Source: Gemmatimonas sp.
GTDB lineage: Bacteria > Gemmatimonadota > Gemmatimonadetes > Longimicrobiales > Longimicrobiaceae
Direction: 5' to 3'
DNA: 64,000 bases
Assembly (NCBI GenBank): GCA_009380025.1
Contig: WHSP01000005.1
Location: 18,279-82,278, forward strand
This document shows positions 52,738-62,545 of this stretch, one piece after another. The number at the start of each line of letters is the position of its first letter. The first letter of the stretch is position 1. The translations under genes and the position numbers were made by a program. The notes below the pieces were generated by a model. The model did no database searches. It saw nothing but the letters and a program-made list of their open reading frames with translations, and had not been told where the DNA came from.

Positions 52738-54120
52738 ATGAACGGATTGCCAGATTTGCGCGTGAGGCGGCCAGCCGCTTCGGGCGTCATCCTCCTCCTT
52801 GGTTTGCTCGCTTCCTCGGACGCTGCGATCGGGCAGTCGGGAGCGAGCGCCCCGCCGACGCCCGATACGAGCGACGGTTTCGTCTATCGTATTCCGTTGA
52901 CAGGCGTCGTCGAAATGGGCCTGGCACCGTTCATCGAACGCTCGCTGCGGGCGGCTGAGGCCGCCGGAGCGGAGGCGGCAGTGCTCGACATCGACACCCC
53001 CGGTGGACGGGTCGACGCCGCAGAGCAGATCGTCGACGCCATCGGGGATGCGACTCTGCCCGTCTATGCCTACGTGAACCGGCGCGCGCTGTCGGCTGGC
53101 GCGCTCATCGCCCTCGCGACGGACGGGATCTACATGCGGCCCGGCTCGACGGTCGGTGCCGCAACCCCAGTGACGGGTGACGGCGCGCGAGCCAGCGAGA
53201 AGGTAGTCAGCGCGATGCGCTCCGCGTTCCGATCCCTCGCCCAGGAACGGGACCTCGATCCGCGGGTCGCGGAAGCGATGGTCGATGAGGCCGTCGAGAT
53301 TTCGGGCGTCGTCGAGGCGGGTCAACTGCTGACGTTGAGTACCGAGGAAGCGGTTCAGCTCGGATATGCGGCCGAAACCGAGAACTGGGAGACGCTGGTC
53401 GCGGCGATCGGTGCCGACGGCACGCAACTGGTCGAGACGAGCCCCAACTGGGCTGAACGCGCCGTGCGCTTCCTCACCAACCCGATCGTTGCACCCTTCC
53501 TGCTGTCCCTCGGGTTCCTGGGTCTCTTGATCGAGATCAAGACGCCTGCATTCGGCCTCGCCGGGCTGGCCGGGCTTTCGTCCCTCGCCTTCTTCTTCGG
53601 GAGCCACTTCATCATCGGTCTCGCGGGTCTGGAGGTTGGGATTCTGCTCGGCCTCGGCCTCGTCCTGTTGCTCGTCGAAGCCTTCGTCGTACCGGGATTT
53701 GGCGTTGCCGGAGTCCTGGGCGCCATCTCCATAGTAGTCAGTATCTTCCTCAGCCTCGTCGGCCGCGTGCCGACGACGGGCGATCTCCTCATCGCCATGA
53801 ACGTCCTCGGCGCGTCCGTATTCATCGTCGGGTTCGCCGGGTGGCAGCTGATCCGGCACCTTCCCGAAGATCGCCGTGCGCGCAACCTTTTGCACCAGGG
53901 GAGAATGACGCGCGAGCTCGGCTACGCGGCAGCCCCGCCGCGCGAAGAGCTCGTGGGCCTGGAAGGCGTGACAGTCACCGACCTTCGTCCGGCGGGGGCG
54001 GCAAAAATCGGTGTCGAGCGGATCGACGTGGTCTCCGACGGTCCGTGGGTTGCCGCCGGCACCCCGATCCGGGTCGTACGCGCGGAAGGATATCGGCACG
54101 TCGTCGAACCGATCGGCTGA
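52738..54120 (+). CDS. NfeD family membrane protease
   Basis: 460 residues, long-form NfeD (NfeD1b). Signal peptide (1-33), a ClpP/SPPA-like Ser-Lys protease domain (about 45-230) with DIDTPGGRVDAAEQIVDAI and SAGALIALA (catalytic Ser), then four to five transmembrane helices and a C-terminal OB-like domain (about 390-458). Works with flotillins (gene follows) in membrane microdomains. ATG 52738 with GGAGAGGAAG upstream; the frame begins earlier but overlaps the helicase stop. Confidence 0.93.
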   Translation: MNGLPDLRVRRPAASGVILLLGLLASSDAAIGQSGASAPPTPDTSDGFVYRIPLTGVVEMGLAPFIERSLRAAEAAGAEAAVLDIDTPGGRVDAAEQIVDAIGDATLPVYAYVNRRALSAGALIALATDGIYMRPGSTVGAATPVTGDGARASEKVVSAMRSAFRSLAQERDLDPRVAEAMVDEAVEISGVVEAGQLLTLSTEEAVQLGYAAETENWETLVAAIGADGTQLVETSPNWAERAVRFLTNPIVAPFLLSLGFLGLLIEIKTPAFGLAGLAGLSSLAFFFGSHFIIGLAGLEVGILLGLGLVLLLVEAFVVPGFGVAGVLGAISIVVSIFLSLVGRVPTTGDLLIAMNVLGASVFIVGFAGWQLIRHLPEDRRARNLLHQGRMTRELGYAAAPPREELVGLEGVTVTDLRPAGAAKIGVERIDVVSDGPWVAAGTPIRVVRAEGYRHVVEPIG

Positions 54121-54210
54121 GTGGGCCCGACGCTTTCCCCGGGAGGTCGTCGGCTCGAACAGCACCTCTCGTCACGATTGCGGCCACCCGTTCCAAAGTC
54201 GACGACGGTT

Positions 54211-54295
54211 GTCATCCCGGCGAAGCTTGTCCCGGCAGGCTATAAGCCGGGGGCGGGGATCCAGTCGGTTGGATTCCCGCTTCCGCGGGAATGAC
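54211..54295. repeat. palindromic GTCAT...ATGAC repeat, first copy
   Basis: Begins GTCATCCCGGCGAAGCTTGT and ends ATTCCCGCTTCCGCGGGAAT plus GAC; the two ends can pair. Same frame and flanks (GGGGAGAGAACC after) as the copy at 56165-56243. This is the widespread kind of intergenic palindrome ATTCCCGCG...CGCGGGAAT. Lies between NfeD and floA. Confidence 0.8.
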
Positions 54296-54418
54296 GATGG
54301 GGAGAGAACCACGAATACGTTGACATCGCTCTGACACGGTTTACTAGTCACGCCCCTTGGTATCAACCTTCGCGGCTCGCCGCGCGTGGCTGCAGTACCT
54401 CTTACCTCCAGATCACAA

Positions 54419-55411
54419 ATGGAAGACATCGTCTTCGGCAGCACCCTGATCGTAGTCGTCCTCGCGGCGCTCCTGCTGATCGTGGTCGCCCGCTTCATTC
54501 CGATCGGCCTCTGGGTCACGGCGTTCGCCTCGGGTGTGCGGCTTTCTTTCGTCAACCTGTTCGGGATGCGCTTTCGGCGCGTGGACCCACGGGCGATCGT
54601 ACTGCCTCTGATCGCCGCGACGAAGGCCGGGTTGCACCTGAGCGTGAACCTGCTCGAGGGGCACTACCTGGCCGGTGGCGACGTCAATAGGGTCGTGACC
54701 GCGCTCATCTCCGCGGACAAGGCGAACATCGAGCTCGGCTTCCAGCAAGCCGCCGCGATCGATCTGGCCGGTCGCGACGTCAAGGAGGCGGTCGAGACGT
54801 CGGTGAACCCGAAGGTGATCAACACTCCACGGGTCGCCGCCATGGCGAAGGACGGCATCCAGCTGATCGCGATTGCCCGGGTTACGGTGCGCGCCAATAT
54901 CAACCGACTCGTCGGAGGTGCGGGGGTGGAGACGATTCTCGCCCGCGTCGGTGAGGGCATCGTTTCGACGATCGGCTCGAGTCCGAGCCACAAGTCCGTT
55001 CTCGAGAATCCCGACATCATCTCGAAGGCGGTGCTGAACAAGGGTCTAGACGCGGGAACGGCCTACGAGATCCTGTCGATCGACATCGCGGACGTCGACG
55101 TCGGCAAGAACATCGGGGCCGAGCTCCAGACGGATCAGGCGGAGGCCGACAAGCAGATCGCGCAGGCAAAGGCCGAGGAGAGGCGCGCGATGGCAGTCGC
55201 CGTGGAGCAGGAGAATCGGGCGAAGGTGGAGGAGATGCGGGCGAGGGTGGTCGAGGCCGAGGCCGAGGTTCCGCTGGCGATGGCGGAAGCATTCCGCAGC
55301 GGAAACCTCGGTATCATGGACTACGCCCGGTACCGTAACCTACAGAGCGATACCGAGATGCGCGAGGCCATTGCAAAGCCGGAGAATGGCGACGGGCAGC
55401 GAAAGGAGTGA
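54419..55411 (+). CDS. floA: flotillin-like protein FloA
   Basis: 330 residues. N-terminal membrane hairpin (about 4-26), then the FloA/YqfA domain with [33 protein letters not shown] and [11 protein letters not shown], and a C-terminal helical region rich in Glu/Ala (about 235-300). Scaffold of membrane microdomains. Follows NfeD, the usual partner; the palindrome lies between. Confidence 0.95.
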   Translation: MEDIVFGSTLIVVVLAALLLIVVARFIPIGLWVTAFASGVRLSFVNLFGMRFRRVDPRAIVLPLIAATKAGLHLSVNLLEGHYLAGGDVNRVVTALISADKANIELGFQQAAAIDLAGRDVKEAVETSVNPKVINTPRVAAMAKDGIQLIAIARVTVRANINRLVGGAGVETILARVGEGIVSTIGSSPSHKSVLENPDIISKAVLNKGLDAGTAYEILSIDIADVDVGKNIGAELQTDQAEADKQIAQAKAEERRAMAVAVEQENRAKVEEMRARVVEAEAEVPLAMAEAFRSGNLGIMDYARYRNLQSDTEMREAIAKPENGDGQRKE

Positions 55412-56004
55412 CTGTGGACTGGTTCACTGTCGTCCTGATTCTCCTCTTTTTCGTCCTTCCGCTCGTCCAGCAGGTGCGGGAGCAGGCGCGGCGCAAGCAG
55501 CGCCAGCCCCTGCCCGATCAACGGGTCCCCGAGCACGACCTGGAATCGTCGTTGGAGCAGGGCGCGCAAGCGGGTAGGGGCCCGGTACCGCAGCAGGAAT
55601 CGGAAACAGCTTCGGGGGGTTGGTCGGAGGAATGGATGCCGTGGCCAAGCGAGCGTGAGGTCGAGAAGGAGCCTGCTCCGACGATGGTCGGCCCGCCGCC
55701 TGATGACCGGATCGAATGGGCTCCCCTTCCCCCGCCCACCCGGTATGAGCCGCCGGCGCCGGAGCAGGTCGAGCCGCGGAAGGTTGCAGTTCGAATCGCA
55801 CGCCAGAGCGACGCCGTCAAAGCTCCGGTTGTTCCGCCGAAGCGGCGCGCGGCAAGCGTCGCTCCCAGTATTCGCCGGCGGAGCCGCCCTCCGATCGCGC
55901 GATTTCTCGATCACCCGGACGATCTGCGAAGGGCTTTGATCCTTCGCGAGGTCCTCGGACCACCCGCCTCCATGCGCCGAGACGCCCCCGACCTTCTCGT
56001 TTGA
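55408..56004 (+). CDS. hypothetical membrane-anchored protein downstream of floA
   Basis: 198 residues. One N-terminal helix (about 5-22), then a long Pro/Glu/Gln-rich disordered stretch (30-130) and a basic C-terminal segment with [19 protein letters not shown]. That last part resembles the small C-terminal motif found in several proteins coded near FloA. GTG start overlaps the floA stop. Function unknown. Confidence 0.75.
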   Translation: MTVDWFTVVLILLFFVLPLVQQVREQARRKQRQPLPDQRVPEHDLESSLEQGAQAGRGPVPQQESETASGGWSEEWMPWPSEREVEKEPAPTMVGPPPDDRIEWAPLPPPTRYEPPAPEQVEPRKVAVRIARQSDAVKAPVVPPKRRAASVAPSIRRRSRPPIARFLDHPDDLRRALILREVLGPPASMRRDAPDLLV

Positions 56005-56442
56005 GACGGCGGGTGCGCGGTCCTCAAACCGACGGGTAGTCTAACGCGAAGTCGCGAAGACGCGAAGGATTTCGTGTCGTCGTGATTTCGCGTGGCCGTT
56101 TTGAACTCCCCTCCCAGCTGTGGTCCGTGTCACAATTGCGACGACGTTTTCGAGTCAATACGTCGTCATCCCCCCGCGAACGCGGGGATCCAGTCGTCCC
56201 GTCGCCTCCGAGCCTTCTGGATTCCCGCGTTCGCGGGAATGACCATCGGGGAGAACCTCGAATGCGTCATCGTAGTTCAGCCGCGGTGTACTATTTCCCT
56301 CCCCGCCAGTCGGTCAGGATCGAGAAATGTGCCACGTAGTTCTCAACCTTTCTAGAATCTTGGAAACTATTGTCATATAATAAGTTATCTTCCTCTCACT
56401 TGGGGATTTTCGGGCACGAACATTGAAGTCCTGCTACCTACC
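56005..56442. other. intergenic region with repeat and promoter for the peptidase
   Basis: 438 bases. Holds the palindromic repeat (56165-56243) and, near 56365-56395, an AT-rich stretch with TATAAT that may be the promoter of the M15-type gene. Nothing else recognised; the start has a CGCGAAG repeat in short tandem (56046-56070). Confidence 0.5.
56165..56243. repeat. palindromic GTCAT...ATGAC repeat, second copy
   Basis: Arms GTCATCCCCCCGCGAACGCG GGGATCCAG and CTGGATTCCCGCGTTCGCGG GAATGAC are near-perfect inverted repeats, 23 bases apart. Flanking bases also match the copy at 54211. Confidence 0.85.
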
Positions 56443-57570
56443 ATGCCTTACAATCTCGACGACCAACTTTACCCCGTTCGGCGGGAGCCGAAGTCCTTCT
56501 GGGAGAAGACCGGGCTGACTGGGACGCAGCGCCGAGTTCTCGATGTGTTCCTGGCCGTGCTTCTCTTTCTCTTGACGATAGGCTGGGGTTACGCCGCCGC
56601 GGATGCGATCTACCGCGGGGACTCGCCGACGGTCGGGCAACAGATCGCAGGCGGAGGCTCTCCCTTCAGTGCTGCCGCGCCCGCCGAGGCGACTTTCGCA
56701 ATGGACGCGCTCCTTCAGCAGCTGATCGACTGGGAGGAGGTCCGGGGTGAGAGCGGCGAGGTCCAGGTCCTCTTTCAGGAGCCTGGCGATACGGTCACTT
56801 TGCCCGCAGACGCGCCCGACGACCTTGCAGTGGAGTTCGGGGCGCCGGGTGATACCGCGTCGGATCCTGAGAGCGTGGGTGGCCGCCTACCGGATCGCGC
56901 CGGCGTTTGGAACATGTTGCTTCGAATGGGAAGTGTCGTCCGGCAGGTGCCGCAGCTGAACGTGGTTACGCTGACGTCAGCAACCGAGATCACATCAGGT
57001 CGAATCGGTCGCTACGAGATAGGCAACTGGCCTGCTGGGGAAGGGGCATACGCACCGCCGACTGGATTCGTCGAAGTGACACCCGAGAACATGGAGACGT
57101 ATGTCTCGACGCACTTCCAGCTCAAGGACTTCCTGACCAAGGGGCAGGAAGGTGTGTGGCCGAAGTATGCGGCGTTGTCACCCCGCCTCCTGGACAAGCT
57201 CGAACTGACCCTCCAAGAGCTCGAGCGCCGCGGCCACCCGGTGGAGAACGTCTTCGTCGTCAGCGGCTTCCGAACCCCGGTCTACAACGAAGGCGGGGGA
57301 AATCCCCAGGGCCGAGGGGCGCTTTCACGCCACATGTATGGAGACGCCGCCGACATCGCGATCGACAACGACGGTGACGGGTGCATGGATGATCTGACCG
57401 GGGATGGCCGGGCAGATCGCGACGATGTCGAGGTCGTCGCCCAGGCGGCGGAGCAGGTCGAAAAGGACTACCCGCACCTGATAGGCGGGATCGGCAGGTA
57501 CAGACCCGTGCCTGGCTCACACTGCGGAATGGTCCACATCGACGCCCGCGGCAACCGCGCTCGCTGGTGA
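56443..57570 (+). CDS. M15-type peptidase domain protein with a Ca-binding-like loop
   Basis: 375 residues. One transmembrane helix near 34-53, so most of the protein is periplasmic. The C-terminal domain (about 240-375) has SRHMYGDAADI (His and Asp metal ligands) and GMVHIDARG (last His), as in M15 D-Ala-D-Ala carboxypeptidases and related endopeptidases. Between them lies an insert DNDGDGCMDDLTGDGRADRD, two DxDxDG-like calcium loops. The middle (about 80-240) is unassigned. Likely trims peptidoglycan peptides. Confidence 0.8.
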   Translation: MPYNLDDQLYPVRREPKSFWEKTGLTGTQRRVLDVFLAVLLFLLTIGWGYAAADAIYRGDSPTVGQQIAGGGSPFSAAAPAEATFAMDALLQQLIDWEEVRGESGEVQVLFQEPGDTVTLPADAPDDLAVEFGAPGDTASDPESVGGRLPDRAGVWNMLLRMGSVVRQVPQLNVVTLTSATEITSGRIGRYEIGNWPAGEGAYAPPTGFVEVTPENMETYVSTHFQLKDFLTKGQEGVWPKYAALSPRLLDKLELTLQELERRGHPVENVFVVSGFRTPVYNEGGGNPQGRGALSRHMYGDAADIAIDNDGDGCMDDLTGDGRADRDDVEVVAQAAEQVEKDYPHLIGGIGRYRPVPGSHCGMVHIDARGNRARW

Positions 57571-57603
57571 CGCCGACGGAACGCAAATATCGAAGGAGCT
57601 ACC

Positions 57604-58119
57604 ATGGCTGACACATCGAATCGAATGGGTTCAACCCCAACTGCCGAGGCACCTCCGCAAACGGAGCGTCGTGGCGAGGAACGCCGCAACGGCCCGCCGA
57701 GCTTCAGCACCGTCCGGGAGGAAGATCTCGAGCCTCACGAGGGACTACGTTACATCGCCAGGCTCTTCAGGGTCCTGAGCGTTTTTCTGATCCTGCTGCT
57801 GATCGGCGAGGCCGTGGTCGGCTTCGTTCAACTCGGCACCGAGGCGATCCCCACTCTAGTCGTGGAGGCGACGCGACTCATCGTCTTTGCCGCGTTCCTC
57901 TGGGGGGCAGGTGATATCGCCATGATGCTGATCGAGAGCAATCACGACCTGCGGGCTTCCCGGATTCTCCTCGGACGCCTGAATGGCAAGATGCAGCGCC
58001 TTACCGACCTCGAAGCCGATGATATCGAGCGGCTAGCGGCGAACCCATCCCTTCGGGCAGACCGATCCGACGGGCGGACGATTGTCCGGCGCAAAGGGGA
58101 CGGCGATGGGGCACGATAG
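57604..58119 (+). CDS. hypothetical membrane protein
   Basis: 171 residues. Disordered N-terminus, two transmembrane helices (about 57-77 and 85-110), and a helical cytosolic end (LLGRLNGKMQRLTDLEADD). Not recognised. 33 bases after the M15-type gene, so probably in one transcript. Confidence 0.7.
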   Translation: MADTSNRMGSTPTAEAPPQTERRGEERRNGPPSFSTVREEDLEPHEGLRYIARLFRVLSVFLILLLIGEAVVGFVQLGTEAIPTLVVEATRLIVFAAFLWGAGDIAMMLIESNHDLRASRILLGRLNGKMQRLTDLEADDIERLAANPSLRADRSDGRTIVRRKGDGDGAR

Positions 58120-58187
58120 ATCTACGCAACTTCGGGCGGCTTCCGGAGATAACTACAAAATCTACCGCCGAGGCACAGAGGACGCAC

Positions 58188-58425
58188 CTATAGAGCGGGC
58201 GTAGTCAAGGGGGCACCTAAGGCGACCGGGTGGGCGGGCTTCGCGAAGCCCTGGATGGGCCACGTTTCCGCCACGATCAGCGACGAGCGGTAGGCACCGA
58301 TGCCGGGGACCGTGCGAAGCAGCTGGGCGGCCGGGATCTCGGCCGCCACCGCCTCGATATGCCGGTCCACTGAGCGGATCAGCGGTATCAGCGTGGCGAC
58401 CACCGAAGTAATCGAGAGTTCACCA
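58188..58425 (-). mobile_element. remnant of an IS110-family transposase
   Basis: Minus-strand fragment reads LIPLIRSVDRHIEAVAAEIP, then LLRTVPGIGAYRSSLIVAE. This is the transposase_20 HhH segment (TIPGIGPxxA) of IS110/IS1111 transposases. Only this segment and a short tail remain; both ends of the gene are missing. Confidence 0.7.
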
Positions 58426-58549
58426 CTACCACATCGGCAACATCCGCGGCAACTGCCATCGCATGCGCGCTCATTCCGAGCTCTGACGCACGCTCCACGA
58501 CGCTCCCGCGGGGGCTCGGCCTCTGCCTCGTCTCCCCCACCCAAAACCC

Positions 58550-58702
58550 CTAGAAAAAGAAAGGGACACCTGCGACTGATCCAGGAATACCTCGGCCACC
58601 AGTCGCAGAGCTGGGCACCCTCGTCTACGACTGCTCCTCCTGTGGGGCCCGTCACCAAATCGGTCGCTCCTGCGGCAATCGCCATTGCCCCGCCTTCATG
58701 GG
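58550..58702 (+). mobile_element. remnants of a tyrosine integrase C-terminus and IS91-type transposase
   Basis: Plus strand: GHLRLIQEYLGHQSQ is the conserved end of tyrosine recombinases. A frame change follows, then CSSCGARHQIGRSCGNRHCP, the zinc-binding start of IS91-family transposases. In complete elements an integrase gene precedes an IS91-type transposase on one strand; here both are fragments. Confidence 0.7.
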
Positions 58703-59190
58703 ATGAAGAGCGGTGTGGGCCTGCTGGTGGCTGCGGCCGACGGCCGGGAAGAGCCAGTGGGGGTGACGGTGGCAGGCCCAATACTCGCGCAGCCGAACGA
58801 GGGTGCGCTGCGGCAACGGGACGTAGCGGTCCTTGGCGCCCTTGCCGCGGTGGACGTGAACCAACTTGCGGGCACCGTCGATATCGCCGACTTGCAGGTG
58901 GAGGCCTTCGGTGAGCCGTAATCCCAGAGAGTAGACGGGTCCAGAAGTAGGTGCGGTTGTGGGGGGTGCGGACGGCCTCGATCAGGCGCCGGACCTCGCC
59001 CGTACTGAGCACGTCGGGCAGCGTCTTGCGGGGCGGGATGCGCAGATGGTTCAGCGTCTCCCAGTCGCGCGGGAGTGTCTGGCGATAGAAGAACCGGATG
59101 CCGTAGAAGGCGATGCCGAGTGAGGAGGGGGCGAAGTGCTTCTCGTTCTTGAGGACGAGGAAGTACTCGCGCAGCGATCAGCGACGGTGT
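58703..59190 (-). mobile_element. remnant of a tyrosine recombinase gene (N-terminal and middle part)
   Basis: Minus strand: LREYFLVLKNEKHFAPSSLG, then FYRQTLPRDWETL and VLSTGEVRRLIEAV form the core-binding and early catalytic domain; after a frameshift near 58935 it continues with GLRLTEGLHLQVGDIDGA and VHVHRGKGAKDRYVPLP. The HxxR and Tyr region is cut off at 58703, where the opposite-strand fragment begins head-to-head. Confidence 0.75.
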
Positions 59191-60006
59191 GGCCTCCAGT
59201 GCACAGGATATGGCTTACCTGCTACGCTCGCGTGTGAGGTTCGCGCGTGGGAATCTCGAAGGCGCCGCTTCGGATGCAGCGACTGTAAATCTCGGCTTCA
59301 AGGCTTACGCGACACGCGACAGCGGCGGCGAACGGACGCGCTGGAACAGGGTTTACGAAGCGCTGAACAAGGAAGGATGGTGAATCCTCAGATTACCTGG
59401 TGGGATGGACCGGGCGACTGGCCTAATCCGATTCCCTATACCGGGTATCAGGATCTCGGGCTTCTGCCGGACGGGTGTGCTGTGACAGAGCAAGGGATTA
59501 GCGTGACGGTGGATGACGCCGCTAATGCCGTCGAGGACACGCGCGTTCCAGTAGAGTTGGTGGGTGTCTTCAACAACTTTCCAAAATGGGTCCAGAACAA
59601 GTACACTGATCTCGGGTCCGATATGCCAATCGCGAATTGGGAGGAGGCATGGTTGATTCGCGCGGAAGTCGAAGGTGGAGAGACGGCGATCAATCTCGTC
59701 AACGAAATTCGTGAACATCATGGCTTGCCCACGGTCACGTACCTTTCGGCGGATGATGCCGACGGCATTCGCCAGATGATAACCGAAGAGCGACGCCGCT
59801 CCCTTTTCCTCGAGGGTCGATTTTGGTCCACGAAGATCCGAGAGCGGCTCTGGTTCCCCCGGGGATACGGCGTTACCCCTTATTCGGTTGCCTATCAAGA
59901 TGGTATTCGGATGGTAATGCCGACCTCCGAGTTCGAGCTTAATGAGCACCTTCAGGTGAGTCAGCGGGGCACCCTGTGCGCTCCGGAGGAGCGCCCCAAC
60001 ATCTAA
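59178..60006 (+). pseudogene. truncated, frameshifted SusD/RagB-like gene
   Basis: Plus strand fragments of a SusD-like outer-membrane lipoprotein that helps TonB-dependent (SusC) uptake. First frame (59189-59383): AYLLRSRVRFARGNLEGAAS and RWNRVYEALNKEGW; after a frameshift near 59382: NWEEAWLIRAEVEGGETA, then INLVNEIREHHGLPTVTYL and ITEERRRSLFLEGRFW. The 5' half including the lipobox is lost at the integrase junction. No SusC gene is present. Confidence 0.8.
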
Positions 60007-60067
60007 GCCAGTTAGTGCGTCTTCTCAGATTTGAGCAGCGCCGGCCGCAACCCACCGGCATCGGCGA

Positions 60068-60111
60068 AAGGAAGGACGCGAATAGCTGCGTACCGGCTAT
60101 TCGCCTTCCTT
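60068..60111. terminator. strong hairpin after the SusD remnant
   Basis: GCGAATAGC/GCTATTCGC (9 bp) extended by AAGGAAG/CTTCCTT (7 bp) past a 3-base bulge. No U-run follows, so it may be an old terminator or a repeat end. Confidence 0.5.
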
Positions 60112-60195
60112 GCCGCCACTGATGAAGGAGGCTCACGCCCTTCAAGAGCCCCTCGGGGCGTCAACACTCGAGATCTGATCCCGGACAGGAAACCG

Positions 60196-62415
60196 ATGTA
60201 CACTTCCTTCGACTCGCGACTATATCCTGAAATGGAAACACCAACGAAGATGGCGAAGACCGAGTTCTGGCACTTCATGTGCCGATCATCGATGCTCTTC
60301 CTCAGCATCGCCGCCGCGGGAGCGATAGGTGTGCCGGAGAGCGCTCTCGCCCAGCGTCTGACGGGGACCGAGAATGGAGAGTGGCGTTACGTCGGTGGTG
60401 ATGCCGGTTCCACCCGTTCTTCTCCGTTGAACCAGATCAATGCCGACAACTTCGGGGATCTGGAGGTCGCCTGGACCTGGCGAAGCGATAACTTCAACAG
60501 CACCCCCTATTATTTCTTCCGAGCGACTCCGCTCTACGTCGACGGCAGGCTGTACACCGTGGCCGGGGGTACGCGCCGCCAGGCCGTAGCGATTGACCCA
60601 CCCACTGGTGAAACCCTCTGGACCTTTCGGGAGCCCGAGACGATCCGGTTCCTCCGCTCTCCCAGGCAAGCCTACGGGAAGGGGGTTGCGTACGCTGAAG
60701 TCGACGGACGCGAAGTCATCTACTTGACGACTCCTGGCTTCTTCCTCTGGGCGCTCGACGCAGAGACCGGTCGGCCGCTCGAAAACTGGGGGCAGCCGGT
60801 GCCGTTGGACGGCTTTTCGCAAACCGGCGTGGTGGATCTGCTGCCGGACCTGCTCGAGGATTGGGGGCCGTGGCAGGACTATCTGGCCGACGCTGGCAGC
60901 TACGATGCCGACTACGGAATCCCGCGAGAGCTCGGGATGATCACCAGCTCGGCGCCGCCGATCGTGGTCAATGGTGTGGTCGTGGTCCTCACCTCCCATC
61001 AGCCCGCCTACGGCCAGACGCGCATCGAGAACGTCCCCGGAGACATCATGGGATTCGATGCCGCGACCGGAGAGTTCCTGTGGAAGTTCCACGTGATTCC
61101 CCGGCCCGGCGAGTTCGGCCATGAAACGTGGGAGAACGACGCCTGGTACTGGTCGGGCAACGTCGGGCAGTGGGCCGGGGCGTCGGCCGATCCAGACCTC
61201 AACCTCGTCTATCTCGTTACGAACGCCTCGACCATCCAGTCGTATGTCGGCCATCGGCCGGGGGATAACCTCTTTGGTGGCAGCGTACTCGCTCTCGACG
61301 TCACAACGGGTGAGCGGAGGTGGCACTACCAGATCCACCGCAGCGATCAATGGAACTACGATCTACCGGTTCCGCCGATGCTGATGGATCTCACGGTCGA
61401 TGGGCAGCGGGTGCCCGCGGCAATTCAGAATACGAAGCAGGGTCTCGTCTTTGCGTTCAATCGTGAGACCGGCGAGCCGATCTGGCCTGTGGAGGAGCGC
61501 CAGGTCATTCAGACGGAGGTGCCGGGCAATTACACGTCGCCGACGCAGCCGTATCCGACTCTACCGGAGCCGTTGGACCCGATCATCCTGAGCGGGATCA
61601 CGGACGAGTTCGTGATCGACTACACGCCGGAATTGAAAGAGCAGGCGCTTGACGTCCTGAGCGGTTTCCGCCTCGCAGGTCTCTATGTGCCGCCTCTTCC
61701 ATACGATCACGACCAGACGGAGTTCATCAACCAGGTCGGCTGCCAGGGTGCGGGGAACGTCGTGTCTCACCCGCCGACGGCGGATCCGTCTACGGGGATG
61801 CTGTATGCGTCCCACCGGCGCACCTGCAGCGCAGCCGGGTACCTCGGGCCGACGAACGGTGAGGACGTCGATGACCCGAGCTATGCCAGCGTCACGGAGG
61901 GCGGCGCGACGCCGAACGAAACGCCAACGACAGGAAGAACCGTAGCGGCCTGGGCGCCGGTCGCGGGCGCACCGCGTCTGCCGACGATCGACGGCTTGAC
62001 CGTTTACAAGCCGATCAACAATCACCTTTCCAGCGTGAACCTGAACACGGGCCGAAAACGCTGGAGCGTGCCCGTTGGTGAAACACCGGAAGAGCTCTTG
62101 AACCATCCGCTTCTCGGAGGTCAGGATCCCGAGACGGGGTCACGTGGCTTTTCAATTCAGATGGTCGCGGGCGACCTGCTCGTCCAGACGAAGGCGTATA
62201 GCGAAGGGGCACAGCAGATCGATCACGAGGTGACGCCGATGCTTCATGCCCGTGACAAGGAGACGGGAGAGATCCTGGCCAGCGTCGAACTTCCGGCTCC
62301 GGCGCAGTACGGCATGATGACCTACATGCACGAGGGGAAGCAGTATATCGTGGTGCAGATAGGTAGTATTCACGCGGACTTCCCCGGCTCTCTGGTCGCG
62401 CTCACTCTGCCGTAG
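60196..62415 (+). CDS. PQQ-binding quinoprotein dehydrogenase, secreted
   Basis: 739 residues. Signal peptide with hydrophobic core (MLFLSIAAAGAIG) and cleavage near ALAQ. The rest is an eight-bladed beta-propeller of the PQQ-dehydrogenase type: GEWRYVGGDAGSTRSSPLNQI at the start, W-motif repeats such as AFNRETGEPIWPVEER and ALDVTTGERRWHYQIH, and a C-terminal TYMHEGKQYIVV. Oxidises an alcohol, aldehyde or sugar and passes electrons to cytochrome c; substrate unknown. No adjacent Cys-Cys pair of methanol-dehydrogenase type was seen. Start at ATG 60196 with AGGAAA; ATG 60250 is a possible alternative. The cytochrome c gene follows. Confidence 0.88.
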   Translation: MYTSFDSRLYPEMETPTKMAKTEFWHFMCRSSMLFLSIAAAGAIGVPESALAQRLTGTENGEWRYVGGDAGSTRSSPLNQINADNFGDLEVAWTWRSDNFNSTPYYFFRATPLYVDGRLYTVAGGTRRQAVAIDPPTGETLWTFREPETIRFLRSPRQAYGKGVAYAEVDGREVIYLTTPGFFLWALDAETGRPLENWGQPVPLDGFSQTGVVDLLPDLLEDWGPWQDYLADAGSYDADYGIPRELGMITSSAPPIVVNGVVVVLTSHQPAYGQTRIENVPGDIMGFDAATGEFLWKFHVIPRPGEFGHETWENDAWYWSGNVGQWAGASADPDLNLVYLVTNASTIQSYVGHRPGDNLFGGSVLALDVTTGERRWHYQIHRSDQWNYDLPVPPMLMDLTVDGQRVPAAIQNTKQGLVFAFNRETGEPIWPVEERQVIQTEVPGNYTSPTQPYPTLPEPLDPIILSGITDEFVIDYTPELKEQALDVLSGFRLAGLYVPPLPYDHDQTEFINQVGCQGAGNVVSHPPTADPSTGMLYASHRRTCSAAGYLGPTNGEDVDDPSYASVTEGGATPNETPTTGRTVAAWAPVAGAPRLPTIDGLTVYKPINNHLSSVNLNTGRKRWSVPVGETPEELLNHPLLGGQDPETGSRGFSIQMVAGDLLVQTKAYSEGAQQIDHEVTPMLHARDKETGEILASVELPAPAQYGMMTYMHEGKQYIVVQIGSIHADFPGSLVALTLP

Positions 62416-62545
62416 CCGGCGGGGGCGGTGCGACGCTCCGTTACACGCCCAGGCCCTGCCGAAGGTGCGGTATGGCCTGGCGGTTAGATGAAGGAAGGAC
62501 CTTTCCAGGATGGAGATCGTGACATATCCGAACCAGGGGAGGCGC

